A DNA stretch of 64,000 nt from Ignavibacteriales bacterium (GTDB lineage: Bacteria > Bacteroidota > Ignavibacteria > Ignavibacteriales > Melioribacteraceae). Positions 7,371-16,391 of this stretch are shown here, one piece after another. The stretch is from the NCBI GenBank assembly GCA_020635275.1, contig JACKAA010000006.1:62001-126000 (forward strand), written 5' to 3'. The translations under genes and the position numbers were made by a program. A model generated the notes under the pieces. The model ran no database searches, had not been told where the DNA came from, and saw nothing but the letters and a program-made list of their open reading frames with translations. Numbering within the stretch: position 1 is the stretch's first letter; each line of letters starts with the position of its first letter.

Positions 7371-8846
7371 ATGAAATACCTTTCAAAAATAAATTTTATC
7401 CTTTTTCTTATCCTTTCTACATGCAATAATTCTTTTCCTCAAAATATTCAAAAACAAAACAATTCAAGTGAAATCATAAATATCGCTTCAAGGTTAGAAT
7501 TATTTATTGATCACTTTCTAATTGATACTTTAATTAATGCTTCACTTAAACTGCATTATCCAATTGATAGAGGGAATATTCTAAATTTTGATAATCCTTG
7601 GGAAGGTCAATTTTCAGGGTATTCTACAATTATTAAAAATGATGAAAAATACCAGCTTTACTACAGAGGAATTAACAAAGTTGGAAACGACGGTCAACCT
7701 GATGAAAGAACTTGTTATGCGGAATCTTATGACGGCATAAATTGGATTAAACCAAATTTGGGTATTTATAAAATTGATGGAAGCTTTGATAATAATGTAA
7801 TTTTGGCAAATGAAGCACCAGCAACTCATAATTTTAGTCCATTTTTAGATTCAAAAAAAGATGTTCCAGAGGCAGAAAAATATAAAGCTCTTGGAGGCAC
7901 TAAGAAAAGCGGTCTTATTGCTTTCATTTCATCAGATGGAATAAATTGGAGAAAACTTCAAGATTCAGCAGTTTTTAAAGATGGTGAATTTGATTCACAA
8001 AATGTTTCATTTTGGTCGGAAGTAGAACAGCAATACGTCTGTTATTTTAGAAGCTGGATAGAAACCACTAATGGCAGATTTAGATCAATAAGCAAAACAA
8101 CTTCAACGGATTTTAGAAATTGGACCGATCCAATTGAAATGGAATTTGGAAATTCACCCAGAGAACATTTGTATACAAATCAAACATCTCCATATTTTAG
8201 GGCGCCTCATATTTTAGTTTCAATAGCGGCAAGGTTTATGCCCGGCAGACAAGTTTTAACCTCTCACGAAGCTGAACGCTTAAATGTTAACCCAAAATAT
8301 TTTAAAGATTGTTCTGATGCAATTTTAATGACTTCTCGCGGAGGCAATTTATATGACAGAACATTTCTTGAAGCTTTTATCAGGCCTGGAATTGGTTTGG
8401 AAAATTGGGTGTCAAGATCAAATTATCCAACTCTGAATGTAGTTCAAACAAATTCAAAAGAAATGTCAATTTATGTAAATCAAAATTACGCACAGCCAAC
8501 CGCGCACTTAAGACGTTATTCATTAAGAATTGATGGATTTAGTTCCGTTCATGCAGATTATAAAGTTGGAGAATTGATTACAAAACCATTTTTATTTAAT
8601 GGTAATAATTTGGTTTTAAATTTTTCTACATCTGCGGCAGGATTTGTTAAAATTGAAATTCAAGATAAAAACGGTATTCCAATTAATGGATTTGAAGAAA
8701 TAAATTCTATTGAAATTATTGGCAACGAAATTTCAAAAACCGTGGCATGGAAAAACTATAGCGATTTGAATGAATTAAATGGAATTCCGATTAAGTTAAA
8801 ATTCACTCTTAGTGATGCTGATATATTCAGCATTAAATTCGAATAA
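7371..8846 (+). CDS. Secreted five-bladed-propeller glycosidase-like protein (GH32/43-like superfamily)
   Basis: 491 aa with a signal peptide (about 1-24, ending CNNSFPQ). The pattern of an early DHFLID, then a YQLYYRG strand, SYDGINW and SSDGINWRK repeats, and a central EQQYVCYFRSW fits the five-bladed beta-propeller glycoside hydrolases related to GH32, GH43 and GH68. Residues about 390-491 form a C-terminal beta-sandwich (NNLVLNFSTSAAGFVKIEIQD) seen in uncharacterised secreted relatives. I cannot identify catalytic residues or assign a CAZy family. It is the first gene of the long plus-strand run, 17 bp before the aldolase gene, with no obvious Shine-Dalgarno sequence. Confidence 0.65.
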   Translation: MKYLSKINFILFLILSTCNNSFPQNIQKQNNSSEIINIASRLELFIDHFLIDTLINASLKLHYPIDRGNILNFDNPWEGQFSGYSTIIKNDEKYQLYYRGINKVGNDGQPDERTCYAESYDGINWIKPNLGIYKIDGSFDNNVILANEAPATHNFSPFLDSKKDVPEAEKYKALGGTKKSGLIAFISSDGINWRKLQDSAVFKDGEFDSQNVSFWSEVEQQYVCYFRSWIETTNGRFRSISKTTSTDFRNWTDPIEMEFGNSPREHLYTNQTSPYFRAPHILVSIAARFMPGRQVLTSHEAERLNVNPKYFKDCSDAILMTSRGGNLYDRTFLEAFIRPGIGLENWVSRSNYPTLNVVQTNSKEMSIYVNQNYAQPTAHLRRYSLRIDGFSSVHADYKVGELITKPFLFNGNNLVLNFSTSAAGFVKIEIQDKNGIPINGFEEINSIEIIGNEISKTVAWKNYSDLNELNGIPIKLKFTLSDADIFSIKFE

Positions 8847-8863
8847 AATTTCTGAGAATAATA

Positions 8864-9676
8864 ATGCAAAAACTAAAAGAGAAATTACAGTCTGGTAAAA
8901 AAATATATGGAACTGCAATTGTATCACCATCAAAAATTTGGAGCAATGCAGTCAGAAGTGCAAATTTAGATTTCGTATTTATAGATACTGAACATATTCC
9001 ATTAGGCAGAGAAACAGTTTCAGAAATGTGTATGTTATATTCTGCGCTAAATTTAAATCCAATTGTAAGAATTCCATCTCCCGATCCTTATACAGCCTGC
9101 ACAGTATTAGATGGAGGAGCAGTTGGAATTTTAGTCCCATATATTGAGACTAAAGAGCAAGTTAAAGAACTTGTTGGTGCAACTAAATTAAGACCAATAA
9201 AAGGCAAAAAGTTAAATCAATTTTTAGATGATCCTAAGAGTATTACTCCGAAATTAAAAAAATATATTGATGAAAGATGTAAAAACAATTTGCTGTTTAT
9301 AAATATTGAAAGTGAACCAGCAGTTAAAAATTTATCACAAATATTATCTGTAGATGGAATAGACGGAATAATAATTGGACCTCACGATTTATCCTGCAGT
9401 ATGGGAATTTCAGAAGAATATGATCATCCAAAATTTGAGAAAGCTGTTAAACAAATAATAAATAAAGCTGCAAAGAAAAATATTCCTGTTGGTATTCATT
9501 TATCAGAAGAACCATCATACCAAATTAAATGGGGCAATTTAGGTATGAACATAATTTTGCACAGTTCTGATATTTCCATTTTTAGTAAAAATTTGGTTCA
9601 TGATATAAATGAAATTAAACAAGGCTTGGAAGATGTAAGTTCAAAATCAATTTCTAAAAAATCAATAATAATTTAG
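8864..9676 (+). CDS. HpcH/HpaI-family class II aldolase, probably 2-keto-3-deoxy-L-rhamnonate aldolase-like
   Basis: 270 aa, cytoplasmic. The family cleaves 2-keto-3-deoxy acids to pyruvate and an aldehyde using a divalent metal. Visible active-site positions are His44 (DTEHIPLG), Arg69 (IVRIPS), Glu149 (NIES) and Asp175 (IGPHD). Glu149 and Asp175 sit at the numbering expected for the metal ligands of HpaI/RhmA. In a locus with four rhamnosidases, RhmA-type cleavage of 2-keto-3-deoxy-L-rhamnonate to pyruvate and lactaldehyde is the likeliest role (inference), although the rhamnose dehydrogenase and rhamnonate dehydratase are not identifiable in this window. 4-Hydroxy-2-oxo-heptanedioate-type substrates remain possible. 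It is 8 bp upstream of the first propeller-toroid gene. Confidence 0.85.
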   Translation: MQKLKEKLQSGKKIYGTAIVSPSKIWSNAVRSANLDFVFIDTEHIPLGRETVSEMCMLYSALNLNPIVRIPSPDPYTACTVLDGGAVGILVPYIETKEQVKELVGATKLRPIKGKKLNQFLDDPKSITPKLKKYIDERCKNNLLFINIESEPAVKNLSQILSVDGIDGIIIGPHDLSCSMGISEEYDHPKFEKAVKQIINKAAKKNIPVGIHLSEEPSYQIKWGNLGMNIILHSSDISIFSKNLVHDINEIKQGLEDVSSKSISKKSIII

Positions 9677-9684
9677 GAAACAAA

Positions 9685-11886
9685 ATGAGAATAGTCCTTT
9701 TCTTTTATCTTTTATTAAGCTCTCTAATAGTGGCCCAAATAAAAGGTACTGATATTTTTATTCAAGAAGTTGCAACAGTTTTTACCGAAAAAAATGGCTT
9801 ACCTGAAGTTAATGTTTTAAAAATAATTTTGAACAGACAAAACAAACCAATAGCATTGACTGAAAAAGGTGAATTTATATTTAATGGTAAAGAATGGAAA
9901 TCTAATATTAAAAATGAATATCGGAAAAAAGAAAATATTAAAATTCCGGATTTTAACTTACCTATACTATCAAATGTGAAACACAATGGAAGTGAATTTA
10001 TCGGCACAGATTATGGCTTGTATCAAAAGAGTGATAAGAGTAATAAATGGATTGAAGTATATCCAGCCGATAAAAAATACAGTTGGAAGTTAAGAAATGT
10101 AAAAGTTTTAGCAGTTGATTCTAAGAATAGATTATGGTTTGGTGCGAATGAAGGTGTTGGTTATTTGGAACATAGTGAATGGCATCTGTTTACAGGAAGA
10201 GAAGGATTACCATATAAAAATTTTACTTGTATAGCTGTTAATGATTTTGGAGATGTTTGGTTTGGTACGGAGAAAGGTGCAATAAGATCTGATGGAAATA
10301 AATTTTATTATCGTTTCAGTAGAAGATGGATGCCGGATGATTATGTAAATGATATAACAGTTGATACACGCAACAATGTTTGGATTGCAACAAATAAAGG
10401 TGTAAGCAGAATTGAAAATGTTGAAATGACATTAGATGAGAAAGCTGATTATTTTACTAATCAAGTTGAAACAAGACATAACAGAATGGGATTTGTAGCT
10501 CAAAACAGATTAAATGAACGGTTTGATATTGATTCTTGGAGATTTGATATTTCTGATAATGACGGAATGTATACGGCAATGTATGGAGCCGCACAAGCCT
10601 ACAGATTTGCTGTTACAAAAAGTGATGAAGCTAAAAAATTAGCCAAGCGCAGTTTTGAAGCATGTAAATGGTTGGTTGATATTACACACGAAGAAGGATT
10701 TCCTGCAAGAGTAATAATACCCAAAGATTGGCCAGATCCTGTAAATGAACAGTACAGTCATGCTTACAATATAAAGAAGCAGGAAGAAGATCCTTTCTGG
10801 AAAGATATATTACCTAGATTTCCTGAAAGTAAAGATGGTAAATATTTGTGGAAATGTGATACAAGTTCTGATGAACTTGCCGGTCACTTTTTCTTTTATG
10901 CAGTTTATTATGATTTAGTAGCTGAAACAGATGAAGAAAAAGCACCAGTTAAAGAAGTCGTTGCCGCCATTACTGATCACTTGATTAGACATGGATTTAA
11001 ATTAGTAGATCATGATGGAAAACCGACTAGATGGGCAAATTTTTCACCGGAATTTTTTAATTCGGTTTGGGGTTGGGATCAAAGAGGTTTAAACTCCATG
11101 ATGATGCTTTCTTTTTTAAATGTTGCTCATCATGTTACCGGTGATCAGAAATATTTAGAAACAGCAAAATTGTTAAGAGATAAATATAATTATCATATAA
11201 ATGCAATGCTGTCAAAAATGTTTTTCCCTCCTGAAGATGTTGTTCCCTGGGATAATAATCTTTGTTTAATGAGTATGTACGGATTGCTTAATTATGAAAC
11301 AGATCCGGAATTAATAATGATGTATAGAGAAAGCCTTGATAATTCATGGCTGCATATAAGTAAACAAAAAAGTGCATTTTGGAATGTACTTTATGCAGCA
11401 CAGGCTATCAAATTTAACAAAATGGTTGATGAAGGAATTTATAATACAGGTAAGTATTTCCCTGAAGCCGGGACTTATTCAGAATACACTGCTAAACAAT
11501 TTTATAAAACTGATTTCAAAATTGAAGATATCATTGAAACACTTGAAAGATTACCTTTAGATTTAATTGGTTATCAAATGGATAATAGACATCGGCTTGA
11601 TATACAGTTTGATTTTACTCCAGGTCAATTAGTAAATGAGGGATGGAGACCAATTGATCCAATAAGAACAGAAAATGTTTTTGAGTATGCTAAAGAGCAT
11701 AACTTAAAAGTTGGTTGGAGTGTTGTTGATAGTAAAGCTCTTCCGATAGATGAAAGGTGCCATGTAAGGTTAGATAGAGATGGATTTGTAATTGATTCAA
11801 ACGAAGGAAACGGTTATACAGAAAACGAAGGCACGATTTATTTACTGCCTTATTACATGGCCAGATATCACGGATTGATAAAATAG
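9685..11886 (+). CDS. Propeller-toroid protein A (Reg_prop-like propeller + unassigned alpha-toroid)
   Basis: 733 aa with a signal peptide (about 1-18, LLLSSLIVAQ). Residues about 60-260 carry Reg_prop-like blades (RLWFGANEGVGYLE, DVWFGTEKGAIRS, NVWIATNKGVSRIE). A linker (MTLDEKADYF...RHNRMGFV) leads to a C-terminal region of about 450 aa that looks all-alpha. It contains DNDGMYTAMY, TSSDELAGH (S394, S395, D396, E397, G400, H401), SPEFFN, PLDLIGYQMDN and YYMARYHGLI. These motifs recur in three more proteins of this window. The helical pattern and the lone Asp-Glu/His motif resemble (alpha/alpha)-barrel glycosidases or lyases, but I know no named family for it. There is no kinase or DNA-binding domain, so it is not a hybrid sensor. 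A Gfo/Idh/MocA gene follows after 46 bp. Confidence 0.75.
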   Translation: MRIVLFFYLLLSSLIVAQIKGTDIFIQEVATVFTEKNGLPEVNVLKIILNRQNKPIALTEKGEFIFNGKEWKSNIKNEYRKKENIKIPDFNLPILSNVKHNGSEFIGTDYGLYQKSDKSNKWIEVYPADKKYSWKLRNVKVLAVDSKNRLWFGANEGVGYLEHSEWHLFTGREGLPYKNFTCIAVNDFGDVWFGTEKGAIRSDGNKFYYRFSRRWMPDDYVNDITVDTRNNVWIATNKGVSRIENVEMTLDEKADYFTNQVETRHNRMGFVAQNRLNERFDIDSWRFDISDNDGMYTAMYGAAQAYRFAVTKSDEAKKLAKRSFEACKWLVDITHEEGFPARVIIPKDWPDPVNEQYSHAYNIKKQEEDPFWKDILPRFPESKDGKYLWKCDTSSDELAGHFFFYAVYYDLVAETDEEKAPVKEVVAAITDHLIRHGFKLVDHDGKPTRWANFSPEFFNSVWGWDQRGLNSMMMLSFLNVAHHVTGDQKYLETAKLLRDKYNYHINAMLSKMFFPPEDVVPWDNNLCLMSMYGLLNYETDPELIMMYRESLDNSWLHISKQKSAFWNVLYAAQAIKFNKMVDEGIYNTGKYFPEAGTYSEYTAKQFYKTDFKIEDIIETLERLPLDLIGYQMDNRHRLDIQFDFTPGQLVNEGWRPIDPIRTENVFEYAKEHNLKVGWSVVDSKALPIDERCHVRLDRDGFVIDSNEGNGYTENEGTIYLLPYYMARYHGLIK

Positions 11887-11932
11887 GAAAATAAATTACT
11901 AAGTATTATTTACAAAGTGAGGAGAAATTACA

Positions 11933-13330
11933 ATGAATTTAACAAGACGGAAATTTTTACAATCAGTTAGTATGCTTGCAGCCAGCAGTGTTTTACCAAT
12001 TAACTCATTTGCATTTGGACCTGATAAAAAATTAAAAGTTGTATTAGTCGGTACAGGAGTTAGAGGTACAAGTTTTTGGGGAAAAAGACTCGTTGAAAAT
12101 TATTCTGATATAATTGAGTTTGTTGGTTTATCAGATATTAATCCGGGAAGATTAGAATATGGTAAAAAATATATTGGTGTAAATTGTCCAACATTTACCA
12201 ACTTTGAAAAGATGATTATGGAAACGAAACCTGATTTAGTAATTGTTACAACAAAAGATTCTACTCATCACGAATTTATTATTAAAGGTTTAGATATGGG
12301 ATGTGATGTACTTACAGAAAAACCTTTAACAATTGATGAGGATAAATGTCAGGCAATTATTGATGCAGAAGAACGTTCAAATAAAAAATTAATAGTTGGA
12401 TTTAATTATCGCTGGAGTCCTTATCCAACAAAAGTTAAAGAATTATTAATGAAGAATTCAATTGGTGAATTAAGATCTGTTGATTTTCATTGGTATTTGA
12501 ATACTTATCATGGAGCTTCATATTTTAGAAGATGGCATGGGTTAAGAAACAGCAGTGGAACACTATGGATTCACAAAGCTACACATCATTTTGATCTTTT
12601 AAATTGGTGGATTGATTCAGATCCGGCAGAAGTATTTGCATATGGGGACCTTGAATATTATGGTGAAAATGGTCCTTTTAGAGGAGATAAATGCAGAACA
12701 TGTTCTCATAAATCCGAATGCAAATTTTATTGGGATATTACAGAAAGCAAACGCGATATGGATTTGTATGTAAATAATGAAAATTATGACGGATACATTC
12801 GTGATAATTGTCTATTTAGAAAAGAGATTAATATTTATGATAAAATGTCTGCACAAGTGAAGTACAAAAATAATGTAATACTGAATTACTCATTAACAAC
12901 TTATTCTCCATACGAAGGCTGGAAGGTTGCCTTAAATGGAACCGAAGGAAGAATAGATGCTTGGTTAGATATTCCATTTATGAAAAGTGTTAATGTAAGT
13001 CAAGCTGAAATGCATGCCAGAGAAATGGATCAAAGCGGTGATGATAAAGCTGAGTTTGAACCAATTATTGTTCATAAATTATGGAAGGATTATGAAACCG
13101 TAAAAGTTCCAATTGAAAGAGGCGGACATGGAGGCGGTGATAGCAGATTACAAGATAAAATTTTTAGAGATCCTGAAGTAAAAGATCCTTTTGATAGAGC
13201 AGCAGGTCTAAGAGATGGTGTTATGTCAATTTTAATTGGAATTGCAGCAAGAAAAAGTATTGAGTCTGGTGAACCAATTAAAACTGCAGAATTAACTACT
13301 ATGGAACCAAGAATAAAAAGAATTATATAA
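11933..13330 (+). CDS. Tat-exported Gfo/Idh/MocA oxidoreductase with a four-cysteine insertion
   Basis: 465 aa. The N-terminus MNLTRRKFLQS followed by a hydrophobic stretch is a Tat signal, so the protein should be exported folded with its nicotinamide cofactor. The Rossmann start is VVLVGTGVRGTSF, and TEKPLT holds the EKP motif typical of the family. Oxidoreductases of this kind oxidise or reduce sugar hydroxyls, including C3 of glycosides. The substrate domain contains Cys254, Cys257, Cys263 and Cys293, a possible Zn or Fe-S site, within an insertion between the Rossmann and beta-sheet parts. A strong Shine-Dalgarno (GAGGAGAAATTACA-ATG) supports the start. It lies 7 bp before the beta-helix gene. 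Confidence 0.9.
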   Translation: MNLTRRKFLQSVSMLAASSVLPINSFAFGPDKKLKVVLVGTGVRGTSFWGKRLVENYSDIIEFVGLSDINPGRLEYGKKYIGVNCPTFTNFEKMIMETKPDLVIVTTKDSTHHEFIIKGLDMGCDVLTEKPLTIDEDKCQAIIDAEERSNKKLIVGFNYRWSPYPTKVKELLMKNSIGELRSVDFHWYLNTYHGASYFRRWHGLRNSSGTLWIHKATHHFDLLNWWIDSDPAEVFAYGDLEYYGENGPFRGDKCRTCSHKSECKFYWDITESKRDMDLYVNNENYDGYIRDNCLFRKEINIYDKMSAQVKYKNNVILNYSLTTYSPYEGWKVALNGTEGRIDAWLDIPFMKSVNVSQAEMHAREMDQSGDDKAEFEPIIVHKLWKDYETVKVPIERGGHGGGDSRLQDKIFRDPEVKDPFDRAAGLRDGVMSILIGIAARKSIESGEPIKTAELTTMEPRIKRII

Positions 13331-13337
13331 AAATATT

Positions 13338-15197
13338 ATGAAACAAAACAGTTCCATAATAAAAGTAATTCTATTTTTATTCTTCATTCTTTTTGGATGC
13401 GGAAAAGAAGAATTACAAATATATATTTCACCGGATGGGAATGATGGTTCATTCGGTGATATTGAAAATCCAATTGCTACTTTACAAAAAGTTGTTGAAA
13501 TAACTAAAAGTTATTCTGGTGAAATTCCTATTACAGTAAATATTGCTAGGGGGAATTATTATTTAACAAAACCGCTAATTTTTAATTCTAAAAATTTGGG
13601 AAATAAAGAAAATCCCATTGATTGGAAAACAAACTCATTAGAAAAACCAATTATCTCTGGTGGAATAAGAATTACCACAAATTGGGAAAAAGAAAAAAAC
13701 GGACTTTGGTCGCTCGATTTGCCTTCTGATTATAAAGGCAAATTTAGATCATTATTTATTAATGGTAAACGTTCACAAAGAGCTAAACATCCGGATAGTA
13801 CATATTTAAGAATTGTTAAAGCTGGTGATGATGATAGAACTAATTTCTATTTTAAAGAGGATGATTTCCCAATAGTAAAAGATATCAAAAATCTCGAGTT
13901 AGTTTTATTTCATGATTGGTCAATTTCAAGAACAAATGTAAAAGAAATTGATTGGAAAAAACTAAATTTAAAAGTTGTTGATTCAATTGGTGCAAGATCA
14001 CCATCATTTTTTACAATTTCTAATTGGGAAAAAAATCCACGCTACTTTCTAGAAAATGCTATCGAGTTTTGTGATTCACCAGGTGAATGGTACTGTGATT
14101 TTGAAATTAGAAAAATTTACTATTATCCTTTGCCGAATGAAAATATTAATGAAATGGAAGTTGTAATTCCAGTATCTGATAAACTAATTCAAATTATAGG
14201 TAATAAAAATTTAGATGATGGTTATTTGAATTTTAGGAATATTGTTTTTGAACATACAAATTGGGATTTGCCCGAAAAAGGTTATGGTGGAATTCAAGCA
14301 TGCATGTTTGATAGTCGTGAAAGCAAAGATTTAAAATGGAGTAAACTACCTGGAGCAATTGAAATTGATTATGCAAATAATGTAATTTTTGAAAATTGTG
14401 AAATTAGACATACTGGCGGAACCGGAATTTGGATTAGAGAAAATAACAAAAATTGTAAAATTACTAATTCGTATATTCATGATATTTCCGGCAATGGCGT
14501 TGCAATTGGAGAAGGTCAAGATAGATTAGTAGATAACATTCCGTGGTGGAAATCTAATCCGAAAGAAGTTTCATTTAATAACGCGATAACAAATTCTCTT
14601 ATTGAAAATTGCGGTACACAATTTTATGGAGCAGTTGGTATTTGGGCTGGATTGGTTTCAAATACGGTAATTGAAGGAAATGAAATTAGAGATTTGCCAT
14701 ATACCGGTATTTCAATTGGTTGGATGTGGGATACTATTTCAACTCCTTCAAAAAATAATTTTATCAATTCAAATTATATTCATCATGTAATGAATAAATT
14801 AAGTGATGGCGGCGGAATTTACTTTTTAGGAAAACAGCCCGGAAGTAAAATCACAAATAATATTATTCATGATGTAACAATAAATGCCGGCAGAGCTGAA
14901 AGCAATGGAATGTTTTTGGATGAAGGAATTACGGAATTAGAAGTCAGTAATAATATTATTTATAATATTGCCCGCTCACCAATTAGATTCCATAAAGCAT
15001 CCAAAAATATAGTTGAAAATAATATTTTAATGTGTGGAGAAAACATTCCACCTATTAGATATAACAGAACTGATGAAAAGGATATTGTTAAAATAAATAA
15101 TACTGTTCTAAGCGTGAATTCAGAAAGTGATCAAAATGAATTAACTGTGTTGACTGTTAAAAGAATTGAGGAAATAAAAAATAAAATTAATAAGTAA
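13338..15197 (+). CDS. Right-handed beta-helix lipoprotein, GH141-like
   Basis: 619 aa lipoprotein (lipobox LFGC near residue 20). It opens with YISPDGNDGSFGDIENPIA and TLQKVVE, continues with ISGGIRI and FRSLFINGKRSQRAKHP, and ends in repeated short beta-helix coils rich in NN and I.N.I patterns (about residues 290-600). The layout matches secreted beta-helix proteins of the GH141 type, a family with alpha-L-fucosidase and xylanase members involved in degrading complex pectin. Catalytic residues cannot be confirmed by eye. The alternative is a generic NosD-like beta-helix protein. It is packed between the Tat oxidoreductase (7 bp) and an esterase (22 bp). Confidence 0.65.
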   Translation: MKQNSSIIKVILFLFFILFGCGKEELQIYISPDGNDGSFGDIENPIATLQKVVEITKSYSGEIPITVNIARGNYYLTKPLIFNSKNLGNKENPIDWKTNSLEKPIISGGIRITTNWEKEKNGLWSLDLPSDYKGKFRSLFINGKRSQRAKHPDSTYLRIVKAGDDDRTNFYFKEDDFPIVKDIKNLELVLFHDWSISRTNVKEIDWKKLNLKVVDSIGARSPSFFTISNWEKNPRYFLENAIEFCDSPGEWYCDFEIRKIYYYPLPNENINEMEVVIPVSDKLIQIIGNKNLDDGYLNFRNIVFEHTNWDLPEKGYGGIQACMFDSRESKDLKWSKLPGAIEIDYANNVIFENCEIRHTGGTGIWIRENNKNCKITNSYIHDISGNGVAIGEGQDRLVDNIPWWKSNPKEVSFNNAITNSLIENCGTQFYGAVGIWAGLVSNTVIEGNEIRDLPYTGISIGWMWDTISTPSKNNFINSNYIHHVMNKLSDGGGIYFLGKQPGSKITNNIIHDVTINAGRAESNGMFLDEGITELEVSNNIIYNIARSPIRFHKASKNIVENNILMCGENIPPIRYNRTDEKDIVKINNTVLSVNSESDQNELTVLTVKRIEEIKNKINK

Positions 15198-15219
15198 ATA
15201 TTTTATTTGAGGAAATATC

Positions 15220-16377
15220 ATGACTAAAAAAATAATTTTGGTTATTACATTATTAATCTCATCATTTTCCTATTCTCAGGAAAATTTTCTCTGTATGGGG
15301 AGATATTGGACTGAAGACGAAGCTAATTTAAAAATGAAAGAATTTGCATCTCAGTGGAATGATTTAACTTCTTGGGAAACTAGAGCTGATAAAATTCGTA
15401 ATGGAATAATTAAAGGAATGAAGCTTGATCAAATGCCAAAAATTGAGGAGAATTTTAATACTATTATTCGTGACCCTAAAATAATGGACGGATATATTGT
15501 AGAAAACGTGGCATTGGAAAGTTTTCCGGGATTTTACATAACCGGCAATATATATAGACCAACAGAACCTTCAGAAAAAAATGCGGCTGTACTTTGTCCG
15601 CATGGACATATGCAGGATAAAAGACTAAAGGAAGACGTTCAATCTAGATGTGCTACTTTAGCTAAAATGGGAGCTATTGTTTTAGCTTATGATATGGTTG
15701 GTTATGCTGAATCAAATCAAATAAATCATAAAATGCCGATTGCACTTTTACTACAAACATGGAATAGTCGTAGAGTTTTAGAATATTTACTTTCCAGACC
15801 TGATGTTGATTCAGATAGAATTGGAATGACCGGAGGTTCCGGCGGCGGAACACAAACATTTATGTTAACCGCAATAGATAATAGAATAAAAGTTGCTGTT
15901 CCAACAGTTCAAGTTTCAGCCCACTTTTTTGGAGGCTGTGTTTGTGAAAGCGGAATGCCGGTCCACAAAACAAAAGATTTCCAAACTAATAATGTTGAAG
16001 TTGCTGCATTAGCTGCACCCAGGCCTTTGTTGTTAATTTCTGATGGAGCCGATTGGACAAGGAACACACCAAGAATAGAATATCCTTATATTCAAAAAGT
16101 ATATTCACTTTATAATGCCGAACATAAAGTTGAGAATGTTCACTTTCCGGCAGAAAAACATGATTATGGTTATTCTAAAAGATCAGCTGCGTATATCTTT
16201 CTTGCATACCATTTAAATCTAAATATGAGTAAGGTCAATTTTAAAAACACAATTCAAGAAGATTTTGTAACAATTTTACCACCTGAAAAACTTAGAGTAT
16301 TTAATGATGAAAATCCACGGCCAGCTGATGCATTAATTGGTGATGAAGCAGTAATTAAGTATTTAAATTTGAAATAA
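15220..16377 (+). CDS. Secreted alpha/beta-hydrolase esterase (acetyl xylan esterase-like)
   Basis: 385 aa with a signal peptide (about 1-19, ending SSFSYSQ). The nucleophile elbow is GGSGGG with Ser207, followed by a conserved hydrophobic region. ALAAPRPLLLISDGADW carries the acid position, and EKHDYGYSKR holds the likely catalytic His. An upstream CPHGH segment forms the oxyanion region. Proteins of this pattern are annotated as acetyl xylan esterase or dienelactone-hydrolase-like and remove acyl groups from polysaccharides. It is followed after 14 bp by a CE15-type esterase, so the target glycan probably carries more than one ester decoration. It starts after GAGGAAATATC, a good ribosome-binding site. 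Confidence 0.8.
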   Translation: MTKKIILVITLLISSFSYSQENFLCMGRYWTEDEANLKMKEFASQWNDLTSWETRADKIRNGIIKGMKLDQMPKIEENFNTIIRDPKIMDGYIVENVALESFPGFYITGNIYRPTEPSEKNAAVLCPHGHMQDKRLKEDVQSRCATLAKMGAIVLAYDMVGYAESNQINHKMPIALLLQTWNSRRVLEYLLSRPDVDSDRIGMTGGSGGGTQTFMLTAIDNRIKVAVPTVQVSAHFFGGCVCESGMPVHKTKDFQTNNVEVAALAAPRPLLLISDGADWTRNTPRIEYPYIQKVYSLYNAEHKVENVHFPAEKHDYGYSKRSAAYIFLAYHLNLNMSKVNFKNTIQEDFVTILPPEKLRVFNDENPRPADALIGDEAVIKYLNLK

Positions 16378-16391
16378 AGATTAAATATGTT

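Noticed and set aside
9685..11886. Hybrid two-component sensor (Reg_prop proteins usually are)
   Set aside because: The propeller is followed by an alpha-rich domain with SSDE..GH and no histidine kinase, receiver or AraC domain; the same holds for the three paralogues.
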